DNA of 46,641 bases from Gammaproteobacteria bacterium (GCA_026706665.1 JAPOYI010000004.1:1-46641), one strand, 5' to 3'. Counted from the first letter of the stretch, positions 27,943-37,312 are shown. The notes: a model not told the origin generated them from the sequence alone. Numbers and translations are program-made.

Positions 27943-27964
27943 GCCTCCCGTCGCTTCGGGAGGC
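27943..27964 (+). other. 8-bp GC-rich hairpin in the DUF3604 leader
   Basis: gcctcccg, loop tcgctt, cgggaggc: a perfect 8-bp stem 35 bp before the DUF3604 ATG. The sequence gggagg occurs both in the right arm and again just downstream, where it could act as a ribosome binding site. The hairpin may be a terminator for the opposite direction or a leader structure that limits translation. Confidence 0.5.
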
Positions 27965-27999
27965 CACTCGGGAGGAATTCGTCTAAGGGGACATGAACC

Positions 28000-29937
28000 A
28001 TGGAAACCGTTGCATGGAATCGCGCATGGAACGCGCGATCATTCGTTCTCGCGCTAGTCACCATGCCGCTCGGTGCGTTTGCCGCGGAACCCTATTCCCC
28101 GCAAATCGGCCAGTCCTACCCGGACAACGTCTATTGGGGCGACACGCATGTACACACCGCGCTGTCGGTAGACGGCTACATCTTTGGCAACAGGCTCATG
28201 CCGGCGGACGCCTATCGTTTCGCCAAGGGTGGGAAGATCCGGGCGACGGGCGGCGAGGAAGTTCGTCTGCGCCGACCGCTGGATTTCCTCATGGTTTCGG
28301 ACCATGCAGAGAACATGGGCGTTATCGCGCGGATCGACTCCGGGGACAAGACCCTCGCGGATACGGAGGCTGGCAAGCTAACTCTCAAGTCGCTCGACTA
28401 CCCCGTTTCCCTGGTGGAAGCCCTCAATGCGGACACCGCCGACCCGCTGAACGCCTTCAATGCCGCTACGCTCCGAGCCATCAAGGTCAACCAGGGCCTG
28501 GGCGAAGGTCTGGGGTTCGCCGACTATGGGACTGACGAGCGTTTTGAGCGCACCGTGTGGGATCAGGTTGTCGCCAGCGCAGAAGAGCACAACGATCCGG
28601 GGACGTTCACCACTTTCGTGGGTTACGAGTGGACGGGGAGTGGTCACCGGAATGTCCTCTTTGGAGACGGGCCCGAGTTGACCAGCCAGATCGTTCCGTT
28701 CTCCAGCCTGGACAGCAGTGACCCCGAGGACATGTGGGCATATCTCGAGGACTACGAGGAACGCCTGGGAGGGAAAGCGCTTGCGATCCCCCACAATGGC
28801 AATCTGAGCGGCAACCGCATGTTCGCGTTTACCAATTTCCAGGATAGACCGCTTGATCAGGCGTATGCGAGGACCCGCTCGCGCTTCGAGCCGCTCTACG
28901 AGGTGACGCAGATAAAGGGGGACGGGGAAAGCCACCCGTTGCTCTCACCGACCGACGAGTTCGCCGACTACGAGGTGTTCAGGTGGGGTGTCACGCTGAG
29001 CCAACCTGACACGAAGAAGGGAAATGGTTCGACAGATACGAAAGAGCAGCCCAAAGGTTCAGGCGCACCGCAGCAGAGCCCCATCCATTCCTATGCCCGT
29101 TCCGCCCTGAAGCTGGGCTTGGGCAAGGAAGCGGAACTGGGTGCCAATCCCTTCAAGTTCGGCATGATCGGGAGCACAGATTCCCACACCGCGCTGGCGA
29201 CCGCCGATCAGGACAATTTCTGGGGCAAGATGCCGGGCAATGAACCGAGCCGGAACCGCGTGATAACGGGATGGAACTACAACGCCGCCGGCTATGCAGC
29301 CGTGTGGGCGGAAGAGAACACGCGGGAAGCGATCTTTGCCGCCATGCGGCGCAAGGAGGTCTATGCGTCTACCGGTCCACGCATAACGATCCGATTCTTC
29401 GGCGGATGGGACTACTCCGCTGCTGACGCCATTCAGCCAGACCTGGCTCGACTCGGTTACGCCAGGGGCGTGCCCATGGGCGGCGATCTCACGGAGGCGC
29501 CGGAGGGGAAAGCGCCAAGTTTTCTTGTCCGGGCCGTAAAGGACCCCGACGGCGCCAATCTCGATCGTGTGCAAATGATCAAGGGTTGGCGCGACGAAGA
29601 CGGCGAGTTGCATGAAAAGATCTACAACGTTGCCCTGTCCGATGGCCGCATCGAGAACCCGGACGGCGAGGTTGAATCGGTGGGCAATACGGTGGACCTT
29701 GCCGATGCTTCCTACACCAACAGCATTGGCGATCCGGAGCTGACCGTGGTGTGGACCGACCCTGATTTCGATCGTGACGAACGCGCCTTTTATTACCTGC
29801 GCGTACTGGAGATCCCGACCCCTCGCTGGACGGCCTACGATGCGAAATTCTATGGTCTGAAAGATCTGCCGAATGGCATACCCATGGTCACGCAGGAGCG
29901 CGCCTATACTTCTCCCATCTGGTATACGCCAATGTGA
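28000..29937 (+). CDS. Exported DUF3604 protein
   Basis: A 645-residue protein with a signal peptide (basic start, then FVLALVTMPLGAFAAEP, cut near residue 29). It is a DUF3604 family member. VYWGDTHVHTALSVDG and LMVSDHAENMG carry the histidine/aspartate patterns of a PHP-like metal site, and IPHNGNLSGN and GSTDSHTALA add further likely metal ligands. Relatives occur in marine bacteria with many catabolic genes and are suggested to be metal-dependent hydrolases; no reaction has been shown that I can name. It sits 24 bp before the truncated PhyH gene on the same strand, so they may be co-transcribed. The product is probably periplasmic. Confidence 0.88.
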   Translation: METVAWNRAWNARSFVLALVTMPLGAFAAEPYSPQIGQSYPDNVYWGDTHVHTALSVDGYIFGNRLMPADAYRFAKGGKIRATGGEEVRLRRPLDFLMVSDHAENMGVIARIDSGDKTLADTEAGKLTLKSLDYPVSLVEALNADTADPLNAFNAATLRAIKVNQGLGEGLGFADYGTDERFERTVWDQVVASAEEHNDPGTFTTFVGYEWTGSGHRNVLFGDGPELTSQIVPFSSLDSSDPEDMWAYLEDYEERLGGKALAIPHNGNLSGNRMFAFTNFQDRPLDQAYARTRSRFEPLYEVTQIKGDGESHPLLSPTDEFADYEVFRWGVTLSQPDTKKGNGSTDTKEQPKGSGAPQQSPIHSYARSALKLGLGKEAELGANPFKFGMIGSTDSHTALATADQDNFWGKMPGNEPSRNRVITGWNYNAAGYAAVWAEENTREAIFAAMRRKEVYASTGPRITIRFFGGWDYSAADAIQPDLARLGYARGVPMGGDLTEAPEGKAPSFLVRAVKDPDGANLDRVQMIKGWRDEDGELHEKIYNVALSDGRIENPDGEVESVGNTVDLADASYTNSIGDPELTVVWTDPDFDRDERAFYYLRVLEIPTPRWTAYDAKFYGLKDLPNGIPMVTQERAYTSPIWYTPM

Positions 29938-29961
29938 GCAGGGCTCCAGGGGAGGATTGGC

Positions 29962-30480
29962 ATGCCGCGATTCAGCAGCCACAACTCGTTCGTCAAGTGG
30001 CACGGCGACCGCGGCTACGGTCCGACCCTTGGCCTGCACGCGGACCAGGGCCGGAGTCCGCTGCCCTGGGGGCGCAATGCCCTGAACGGCAACACCAACT
30101 GGTGCCTGACCGACTACACCAGGGAAGGCGGAGCCCTGGCGTACGTGCCGGGATCGCACAGGCGTGTGACGAAGCCCGTACAGGCCCAGGAAGAGGCTGT
30201 CGCGGTCGAGTGCCCGAGAGGGTCTCTCATCGTGTGGCACGGCGCGACCTGGCACGGAGCGTTTCCGCGCATGATCCCGGGCATGCGCGTCTCGGTGACG
30301 AACTACTACCGGCACCGCATGGTGACGTCGCAGGAGGACATACGGGGAACGTTTCCCCGGGAACTCGCCGAGGACTGCGACGATCCGGCGCTGTTCAGGT
30401 TGCTCGCGGGGTTCGAGGACCGCGGCCCCTACGCGGAGCAGAGCTATCCAATCCCACGTGCGCGGAACGGCAACGAATAA
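29962..30480 (+). CDS. Truncated phytanoyl-CoA dioxygenase-like protein
   Basis: A 172-residue protein that matches only the C-terminal half of the next gene's product. GLHADQG (His26, Asp28) aligns with NLHTDS, and SLIVWHGATWHGAF (His93, His98) aligns with SLLVWHGGTWHGAV. The iron-binding residues are therefore kept, but about 140 N-terminal residues are missing. A good ribosome binding site (gggagg) lies a few bases before the ATG, which suggests that it is still translated. The N-terminal part is not found upstream, where DUF3604 ends 24 bp before. It could be a dead fragment or a small accessory subunit of the full enzyme. Confidence 0.75.
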   Translation: MPRFSSHNSFVKWHGDRGYGPTLGLHADQGRSPLPWGRNALNGNTNWCLTDYTREGGALAYVPGSHRRVTKPVQAQEEAVAVECPRGSLIVWHGATWHGAFPRMIPGMRVSVTNYYRHRMVTSQEDIRGTFPRELAEDCDDPALFRLLAGFEDRGPYAEQSYPIPRARNGNE

Positions 30481-30556
30481 CGGTCAGCCGTCGCGTCTCG
30501 TTGCTGGACAAAATTCGCCCGAGTAGACTCATCGACATGCGAAGGGAGAGAAGCTG

Positions 30557-31576
30557 ATGGCAGCAGCAAGCACATACGACACCAACCTCGAGCGTGTCTG
30601 GAACGAGATTCGCGACCTTGGGCTTGAACCCTACGTCGCGGAACTCGATGCGAAGGGTTACACCGTGATCCCGCCCGAGATCGCAAATCCCAACGGACTG
30701 TGCGAACGCATGCTTGAGGCGGTACTCGACATCGCTGAGCGGCGCAACGGCGAGCGGCCGGACATGGAGACGGGCTCTACTCATGCGCACCTGGGAGTGG
30801 AGACAACGGCCCAGGCCCGCCGGCAGGGACCGGGAAAACTCCGGGGCCGTCTGCCGTCCCTCACCGGCAAGGAAATCGATTCCCCCCACGGCGACCTGAT
30901 GCAGTCGATCTACTGGGAGGACCCGGTATTCGAGGAGTCGATCATGAACCCGGTGCTGCTCGCGATGGCGACGTACCTGTGCGGCTACGGCGTAATCCTT
31001 TCGGCAATGGGCTGCTGGATGAAAGGCCCGAATTACAGCAACTTCAATCTGCACACGGACTCACCCATGCCGGCGCCGATGCCGTCGACGTCCTATGTCT
31101 GTCAATGCACATACGTATTGACCGACTACAACCGGGAGAACGGCGCCACGGCTTTCGTGCCGGGTAGCCACAAGTGGTGCCGCCAACCCGTGGGCCGCGA
31201 GGCCATCGTCGGTGAAGGCGGCAATGAGCAGGCTGTTCCGGTCGAAGCCAAGGCGGGCTCGCTGCTCGTCTGGCACGGCGGCACCTGGCACGGCGCGGTC
31301 AACCGCACGGCGCCGGGACTGCGCGTCGGCGTGACGAATTTCATGGTGCGGCCATTCATCAAGCCGCAGGAGGACTTCATCGGCAGGATTCCGCAGGAAG
31401 TGCTCGACCGTAACTCCGCGCGGTTCGCGATCGTGATGCAGCAGGGCACGGTGGAGAGCCGGCACAGTCCGGAAGACGGGCAGCGCAAGGTGGCCCGGGC
31501 AGCGAAATTCACCGCGGCCTATGCGAAGGAGATCGGGCAAACGGGACCCCGGCCCATCAAGGACCTCTACACTTGA
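30557..31576 (+). CDS. Phytanoyl-CoA dioxygenase (PhyH) family protein
   Basis: A 339-residue Fe(II)/2-oxoglutarate oxygenase. The iron ligands are His166 and Asp168 in NLHTDS and a distal histidine in SLLVWHGGTWHGAV (His240 or His245), with Arg256 likely for 2-oxoglutarate. TDYNRENGATAFVPGSHK is the usual strand and turn before the distal ligand. A ribosome binding site (gggagag) precedes the ATG. The family hydroxylates fatty acyl-CoAs or natural products; the substrate is unknown. It follows the truncated paralogue and DUF3604 on the same strand. Confidence 0.92.
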   Translation: MAAASTYDTNLERVWNEIRDLGLEPYVAELDAKGYTVIPPEIANPNGLCERMLEAVLDIAERRNGERPDMETGSTHAHLGVETTAQARRQGPGKLRGRLPSLTGKEIDSPHGDLMQSIYWEDPVFEESIMNPVLLAMATYLCGYGVILSAMGCWMKGPNYSNFNLHTDSPMPAPMPSTSYVCQCTYVLTDYNRENGATAFVPGSHKWCRQPVGREAIVGEGGNEQAVPVEAKAGSLLVWHGGTWHGAVNRTAPGLRVGVTNFMVRPFIKPQEDFIGRIPQEVLDRNSARFAIVMQQGTVESRHSPEDGQRKVARAAKFTAAYAKEIGQTGPRPIKDLYT

Positions 31577-31752
31577 GTTTCGGCTCGGCGACCCGCGCGA
31601 TGATTTCCGCACTGGCTGGCGGACTCTTCATGCACCTCTGACCCGCTGGTCCTTGCACTCAAGGCTGATCGGCCTTGCGGCATTTGAAGCGTGATCGGTG
31701 CGGAAGGGGTTGGTCCGAACTCCAATCCCCAATGGCCTGAAGTGTCGAATCG

Positions 31753-33603
31753 TCACCCGTGAGGATGCGGTTGCAGCAGGCCCATGTCCACGGTCTCGTC
31801 GATCTCTCCGCAGGGCGATTCGTCGGCGACAAGGAGCAGCCACTCCATCGCCCGCGTCATGCCCACGTAAAGCCGGTCGAGATCGAGCTGTCGCGCCTCC
31901 CTCTCTTCGTCCGTCATGTCATCGCCCGCGTCGCCCATTCCCGGCAAGATCAACTGATCTTCGCCCGACTCGTTCTTCGGAAAGATCGAAGCTCCGAGCC
32001 GAGGAATGATGACGGCGCGGAAGTCGAGTCCCTTGCTGCGGTCGAATGTGCCGACACGCACTCCGGTGCCGAATTTCCCCTGGCGCAAATCCTTGAGCGG
32101 TGTGCATGGAATGTTCCACCACCGCTCCAGGGTCGTATTGATTGCATCCGCGTCAGGGTTCGTTCTCGTCAGCACTGCGATAGTGCGGTATTCAAGCTTC
32201 TCTTCTTGCGTCAATCGCTGTATTTCTCGCTTGATCGCTGGCAATTCACCTTTCTCGCCCACGCGCAGCAAAACGGGACGAGGACCATTTTCGCGCGCGT
32301 AGCTTGCGTGCAGCGCCGCACCGTCGTCGTTGTCGTCGCGCACGGGGAGCTTGTCGCCACGTATTGCCTTTGCCGCTTCGACGATCGGCCGGGCATTGCG
32401 GTAGTTCCTGCCAAGTATTTCGGAGCGGCCACTCACCCTGATTCCGGCCCAACGCAGGTGGAAACCGCCCGCGTAGATTCGTTGCGCCGCGTCGTCCACC
32501 ATGAACAGGGCATCGGGCGGTACAGGATTGGTCGGAGCACCAGCGACCAAGGCGCGGACCAGCTGCATCCCCACCAGTGTCATGTCCTGGGCCTCGTCCA
32601 CGATTGCAGCCCTATAGCAAGCCGCGCCGCGCTTCTCGACCCGGTTCCGGGCATCGATCAAGACATCGGCGAAGGAAACAGTGCCGGCTTCACGCATTTC
32701 CTCGTCCCAGCGCTCGCGAAGGCGCCAGCAGACCTCCCGGTCCGCCCTGGTGAAGCGGCGGTGCCGCCCGAGGCGTTGGAAGCTGTCCGTGCTGAGGTAT
32801 TCCTCCCTGGTCGCCGCGCGGCCCTTGATGACCTTTTCGACCTCATCCCGCAGGTACCGGTCACCGCACGCCTCCAGCGACGTACCCGGAAGGACATCGC
32901 ACCGCGCTTCCTCGAAAGCTTGGTCTATCTTGCGACTGTTGATGTGGGGCCCGTCAGCCAGGCGACGGGCCAACCGGTCAATATTGATGAACTCCACGTT
33001 TGGCGGCGCATCGGGCAGCCCCCGGAACAGATGCTGCAGATGTTCCGTTAGCGATCTACTGAACGTTGTCACCAGCATCTTCTGGTCGGCGAACCGCTTG
33101 CCGAGTTCTGCCGCCCGATGCAGGGCCACGACAGTCTTGCCCGTGCCAGCCGCTCCGCGAATGCGCGCCTCGCCCGGGTATTGGCGGGTGACAAGCGGCC
33201 GCTGGTCGGGTTGCAGGTAGATCTGCCAGTAATCGAAGTTGGCCATCGCCGAGAGGGTTTCGGACAGGTCGCCATGACTTTCCTCCACGGGGAAATCGGC
33301 ACCTGCGGTATCGCTGTGAAATCCTTGCCGTTCCGACCAGGCGTACATCGCATCGTGATGGCCCATGTTGGCCAGGATCACGTTCTCCGGATTCTGGAAA
33401 TCGGGCTCTACGGCGAGAATGACGCGAAGTTCCTGCGAGGCGCGAATCGAGCAGTGGTTCTGACGCCCCTTGCCGATGCGCTCGTAGTTCAGACCCGGGT
33501 GCTTGGGGCTGTCCTTGAATCTCTCGATGGCAGCGTAGCAACGCTCCTTGTCTATTTTGGGGAGCGGCGCGCGATGGAAGGTTTCGGAGTATTTGATGTT
33601 CAT
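31753..33603 (-). CDS. RelE-like domain fused to a UvrD-type SF1 helicase
   Basis: A 616-residue protein of two parts. Residues 1-95 resemble the RelE/ParE toxin fold: KDSPKHPGLNYERI, CSIRASQELRVILAVE, NVILANMGHHDAMYAWSER. The rest is a superfamily 1 helicase or ATPase: Walker A GAAGTGKT (150-157), Walker B AIVDEAQD (333-340), and the late motifs VGTFDRSKGLDFRAVIIP and LDRLYVGMTRAMEWLLLV. I recall other UvrD-type proteins with a similar N-terminal part; what it does there is not known to me. It might target the helicase to ribosomes or RNA. The start is 6 bp after the stop of an ankyrin-like gene on the same strand, so they form a two-gene unit. No nuclease motif was seen. Confidence 0.85.
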   Translation of the reverse strand: MNIKYSETFHRAPLPKIDKERCYAAIERFKDSPKHPGLNYERIGKGRQNHCSIRASQELRVILAVEPDFQNPENVILANMGHHDAMYAWSERQGFHSDTAGADFPVEESHGDLSETLSAMANFDYWQIYLQPDQRPLVTRQYPGEARIRGAAGTGKTVVALHRAAELGKRFADQKMLVTTFSRSLTEHLQHLFRGLPDAPPNVEFINIDRLARRLADGPHINSRKIDQAFEEARCDVLPGTSLEACGDRYLRDEVEKVIKGRAATREEYLSTDSFQRLGRHRRFTRADREVCWRLRERWDEEMREAGTVSFADVLIDARNRVEKRGAACYRAAIVDEAQDMTLVGMQLVRALVAGAPTNPVPPDALFMVDDAAQRIYAGGFHLRWAGIRVSGRSEILGRNYRNARPIVEAAKAIRGDKLPVRDDNDDGAALHASYARENGPRPVLLRVGEKGELPAIKREIQRLTQEEKLEYRTIAVLTRTNPDADAINTTLERWWNIPCTPLKDLRQGKFGTGVRVGTFDRSKGLDFRAVIIPRLGASIFPKNESGEDQLILPGMGDAGDDMTDEEREARQLDLDRLYVGMTRAMEWLLLVADESPCGEIDETVDMGLLQPHPHG

Positions 33604-33609
33604 GCCGGT

Positions 33610-34156
33610 TTACGGAAGGTGCCGCGGCGTCTCGGCGTCCAGTTCGCCGATCTGCTCTTCGAGCCAGTCGGCGAGGTCCTTCGTGGCCGCTGTATCGGGC
33701 CATGTCCGGGACGGTGCAACGCTCATCGGGACCGCCAACCATCAAGCTCGGATCGGCACCGGCCTCAATCATGTATTCCACGAGCCGACGATCACCATCG
33801 GTCGACACCGCTTGCGTGATCGGCAGCCAGCCTTGCGCGGTCCACGGCTGGTTCAGGACCCACGGTTCCCTTGACACCAGTTCCCGCAACGCTTGCAGGT
33901 TGTTGGCGCTCGCGAGGTATTGCGCCTGAAAGATCGTGGCCAACCGGGGCATGGCGCAATTGTCCGGATTCTCGTTTGCGTACCATTCGTGCGAACGCAA
34001 GGCGATATCCGCCATCTCGTCGAAGCGATTCGCCAGGCAGGCCTGCCGGAAGGAGGCCAGCTCAGGCCATCGGGTTTCGTCGAAGTCCAGTAGCAAGGGA
34101 AGCTCCAGATACTCGCGTCGCCTTACGGTACCACGGTCAGTATCGACTCCCGTCAT
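33610..34156 (-). pseudogene. Ankyrin-like protein, frameshifted; partner of the helicase
   Basis: From the ATG at 34156 the frame gives about 155 residues with ankyrin-like helices: ASANNLQALRELVSREPWVLN, WLPITQAVSTDGDRRLVEYMIEAGADPSL. After DMARYSG the frame is lost near 33684-33690; one extra base (ggcc instead of ggc) explains it. In the next frame it continues TKDLADWLEEQIGELD and ends at TAA 33610. The frames agree well on both sides, so the gene was whole until recently, or the base is a sequencing error. The product would be about 182 residues. It ends 6 bp before the helicase fusion. It could be an inhibitor or adaptor for that protein, but this is inference. Confidence 0.65.
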
Positions 34157-34574
34157 GCGGCACTGGCACGTGGCGCCGGGAACGTTGCTTGTCATAGCCG
34201 CCGCCGGTCGCTCGATACCGGTAGCGGTTCTTGCCGGACGCCGAGTCCACGGGAATATGGGGGGCGGATGATTTCCATTTTGCATCAATCACTTGCGTTG
34301 TCGCTCTTGTATTGTTGTCGAATCCCGTCCTTGGCACGCGGGAATGTTGCTTGCCGAGATGGCTTCAGCTTGGCACTTGACCTGCCTCGCCAACTCCAGA
34401 CCAGGGGATTTCGTAACGAAGATTTCTGCGGTAGCGATATCCTCCCAAAAGTACTTTAACTCATTGAATTAACGTGACTATTTTCTCCATTGAGCAAATT
34501 GACACCCATTGGGCCTTGTCATATGTTTCGGAGTCGTTTCAGAAATCCGCACCTGCGGGGGCAAGGAAAATCAG
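34157..34574. promoter_or_regulatory. Divergent intergenic region
   Basis: About 418 bp between the ankyrin-like gene (minus) and the TonB receptor gene (plus). The part at 34440-34500 is AT-rich against the GC-rich background and should hold the promoter of the receptor gene. The sequence aaggaaaa before 34575 is a fair ribosome binding site. I found no gene and no strong hairpin here. Confidence 0.5.
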
Positions 34575-37250
34575 ATGAAGGAACGTTGGAGAGTTTGGAG
34601 AAGAACGTTGCCGTTGATGGCGGGAACCGGGCTGGTCCTGGCCGGCTTCCCCGCGGTCTATGGACAGGACACGGAGGAGACGGCGTCCAAAGAAAGCGAA
34701 TTCCTTATTGAAGAAGAGATCGTGGTCACCGCGGAAAGGCGCGCGGAAGACATCAATGACGTCCCGTTGACGATTACGGCGTTCGACGCGAGGTCGATTG
34801 AAGAGCTCGGCATCGTGGATGAACAGGACCTCGAAGCGCTCACACCCGGATTGCAGTTCGGGTACAGCGAAGAACAGACCGGTCAGGGTACGGTCATTCG
34901 GGGCATTGGTACGCATGTGGCCGGCGCGAACCACATGGACATGGGCGTGGCGACCTACGTGAATGGCGTCTACTCTCGTAGCACAACAGGCGTTGCTCCC
35001 AACCTGTTCGATGTTGAACGGGTCGAAGTCGCACGCGGTCCCCAGGGCACGCTCAACGGCAAGAATTCCATCGCCGGCTCCATCAACTACGTTACCAGGA
35101 AGCCGTCGGATGAATGGGATGTCCAGCTTCTTGGCGAATTCACCAGTCAGACCACGCAGCGGTACAACATGGCTGTTGGAGGGCCAATCATCGGCCCGCT
35201 GAGCTTTCGAATCACCGGTGGGGTCTACACTGGGGACGGCGCCCAGGAGAACATCGGCCTGGGCGGCGATTACGACGCTCCCGAGGAGATAGCCTATTCA
35301 CCCCAGTTGCGTCTCGAGTGGGAACGCCTCGATGTGAACGTGCGCTATGCCCGCACCGAAGACACCGGCGTGCCGAGAACGAACCTGAGCCTCTTCGATC
35401 CGCCCCGGGATAGACCCTGGATTTGCGATGGCGCGGCGAACTTTGCCGCCGACGCGTTCAACAACATCACCGAGAGCACCTTGACGGGAACCATCAACGG
35501 CGTGCCGTATACCTGCGAGGGAACCCACGATGAACCGGAGAACATCTGGTACGGGTACATGGAGCCGGCGCCCGCGGTAGAGGATTGCGGCGGCGTCATC
35601 GCCAACCTCTGCGACGACCTGAAGAACAAGGTCAACGTGAATCGCCCGGGCGTCAAGGACGTCACGCGAGAGGCCTGGACCGTGAACGTCGACATCGATA
35701 TCACCGACGGCCTGGTGTTGCAATACACCTACGGTGAGAACACCACCGACCAGTACAATTCGCGCGATCTGGACCTGACCAACCAGACGGAGCCGTCGGT
35801 GCCAAACGGAGTGTTCGATGATCGGCGAAATATCTCCCCGTTCCTGATGGAAGATGCTTCTCACGAGATCCAACTGGTTTCGAACTTCAACGGCAAGTTC
35901 AATTTCATACTGGGCTACTATCGGCATGATGGCACCAACCTGTGGGCGGTGTCAGCGGACGGCTTTTCTCACGAGTGGCGAACTCTCGACACCTTCGCGA
36001 CCTGCCAGGCGATATTTGAAGATTCCTGGGCCAACTACGAGGGCAACAGCTGTGCGGAGGGTTCCGACCATACCCAGATGTGGTATTTCGGCACCGAGTC
36101 CGGCTCGGAAACCGAGGCGTACTTCGGCCACATCAGCTACGAACTTAACGACCAATGGTCCTTCTCGGGCGGCCTGCGGGATACCGAAGACACGAAGTTC
36201 CAGACAGTCCAGTTCATTTGGTGGTCGAAGTCACTTCAGAATATCGGCGAGCCTGTCGTGACGAGATACCATACGTCCGCAAAACCCACTCAAACGCTCG
36301 GCGCAAATCTGCGCCCGAGCTGGGGCGATCTGATCTGGAACATCGGCGTGGAATTCAGGCTGAATGCTGACGCGATGGCCTATGGACGAATCTCCACGGG
36401 CTACCGAGCCGGTGGTTTCAACGACTCCAGCGGCTACAATCCGGAGATCAAGAAAGAGACGCTGATCAACTACGAGGCAGGCGTCAAGGGGCTGTTTCTC
36501 AACGGGCGTCTGAATACGCGGGCTGCCGCGTTTTTTCAGGACTACAATGATCGGCAGCACGTCGCGAGCATGGATCCGGGGCTCCCGATCTGTACAGAAG
36601 GACTTACCGTTCCGTGCCTCCAACCGACTGCGGACTCGCCGATACTCGAGTTCACGACCAACATTCCCGACACCAGGATCTGGGGCTTCGAGGTGGAAGG
36701 CCACTACTACATCGCCCCGCGACTGAAGATAGGGGGTTTCTACACCTACCTCGGTTCGGACCTCGGCGTCTTCGTGGCACAAACCTATGCGGACCCCAAT
36801 CCGACCGTGGGTCTATGGACCCATATCGACGCGGAGTCCGGAGAGACGAGAACCAGCGCGTATCAACTACCCAAGGAATGGACCGGTGGCACGCTGCCGC
36901 AGCAACCACAGCACAAGGCTGCGATGACGGTCTCCTACGAGAACTCCGTCGATGCCATTCCGGGGACATTTCGGTGGTCTGGCTGGTTGAACTACACGGG
37001 GGAGAGGTATCCGTACGCGCAGAATCTCGAGTCGCAGAAGATGCGCGCATACAATCGCCTGGACCTGCGGGCTACTTGGACCGCGCCCAACGAGAAGGCG
37101 ACGGTGACGGCCTTTGTCCAGAATGTCCTGGATGAGATCGGTCTCGTGGCCTACATTCCTCAAAATGGGGGCGCGAACACGCTCTATCCACCGCTGGGGA
37201 CACTGACCGATCCGCGGCGGATTGGCGCGGTTGTCAGTTGGAGGATGTAG
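34575..37250 (+). CDS. TonB-dependent outer-membrane receptor
   Basis: An 891-residue outer-membrane receptor from the ATG at 34575, chosen because it gives a signal peptide (MKERWRVWRRT, then LPLMAGTGLVLAGFPAVYG) and follows a ribosome binding site; the open frame starts earlier at 34509. The TonB box region is EEIVVTAERR (about 48-56). The plug domain has DVERVEVARGPQGTLNGKNS and GSINYVTRKPS. The rest is the 22-strand barrel with long extracellular loops, some rich in cysteine. It imports a large or scarce substrate, such as a siderophore, glycan or other organic compound, with TonB energy. No iron-binding companion genes are nearby, so the substrate is unknown. Its last residues, VSWRM, end in Met rather than the usual Phe. 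Confidence 0.93.
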   Translation: MKERWRVWRRTLPLMAGTGLVLAGFPAVYGQDTEETASKESEFLIEEEIVVTAERRAEDINDVPLTITAFDARSIEELGIVDEQDLEALTPGLQFGYSEEQTGQGTVIRGIGTHVAGANHMDMGVATYVNGVYSRSTTGVAPNLFDVERVEVARGPQGTLNGKNSIAGSINYVTRKPSDEWDVQLLGEFTSQTTQRYNMAVGGPIIGPLSFRITGGVYTGDGAQENIGLGGDYDAPEEIAYSPQLRLEWERLDVNVRYARTEDTGVPRTNLSLFDPPRDRPWICDGAANFAADAFNNITESTLTGTINGVPYTCEGTHDEPENIWYGYMEPAPAVEDCGGVIANLCDDLKNKVNVNRPGVKDVTREAWTVNVDIDITDGLVLQYTYGENTTDQYNSRDLDLTNQTEPSVPNGVFDDRRNISPFLMEDASHEIQLVSNFNGKFNFILGYYRHDGTNLWAVSADGFSHEWRTLDTFATCQAIFEDSWANYEGNSCAEGSDHTQMWYFGTESGSETEAYFGHISYELNDQWSFSGGLRDTEDTKFQTVQFIWWSKSLQNIGEPVVTRYHTSAKPTQTLGANLRPSWGDLIWNIGVEFRLNADAMAYGRISTGYRAGGFNDSSGYNPEIKKETLINYEAGVKGLFLNGRLNTRAAAFFQDYNDRQHVASMDPGLPICTEGLTVPCLQPTADSPILEFTTNIPDTRIWGFEVEGHYYIAPRLKIGGFYTYLGSDLGVFVAQTYADPNPTVGLWTHIDAESGETRTSAYQLPKEWTGGTLPQQPQHKAAMTVSYENSVDAIPGTFRWSGWLNYTGERYPYAQNLESQKMRAYNRLDLRATWTAPNEKATVTAFVQNVLDEIGLVAYIPQNGGANTLYPPLGTLTDPRRIGAVVSWRM

Positions 37251-37312
37251 CTGCGGTGCCGGGCTGGTGCCGATAGGGTCAGTTATCGGCCTGCGAGGTT
37301 TAGTGGAAGGCT

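Noticed and set aside
29059-30315. A 418-codon minus-strand frame over DUF3604 and the short PhyH gene
   Set aside because: It is antisense to clear family members on the plus strand and has no recognisable motif.
33056-34288. A 410-codon frame joining ankyrin-like residues to an arginine-rich tail
   Set aside because: Its second half is an out-of-frame reading of the helicase gene. The true situation is a frameshift near 33687.
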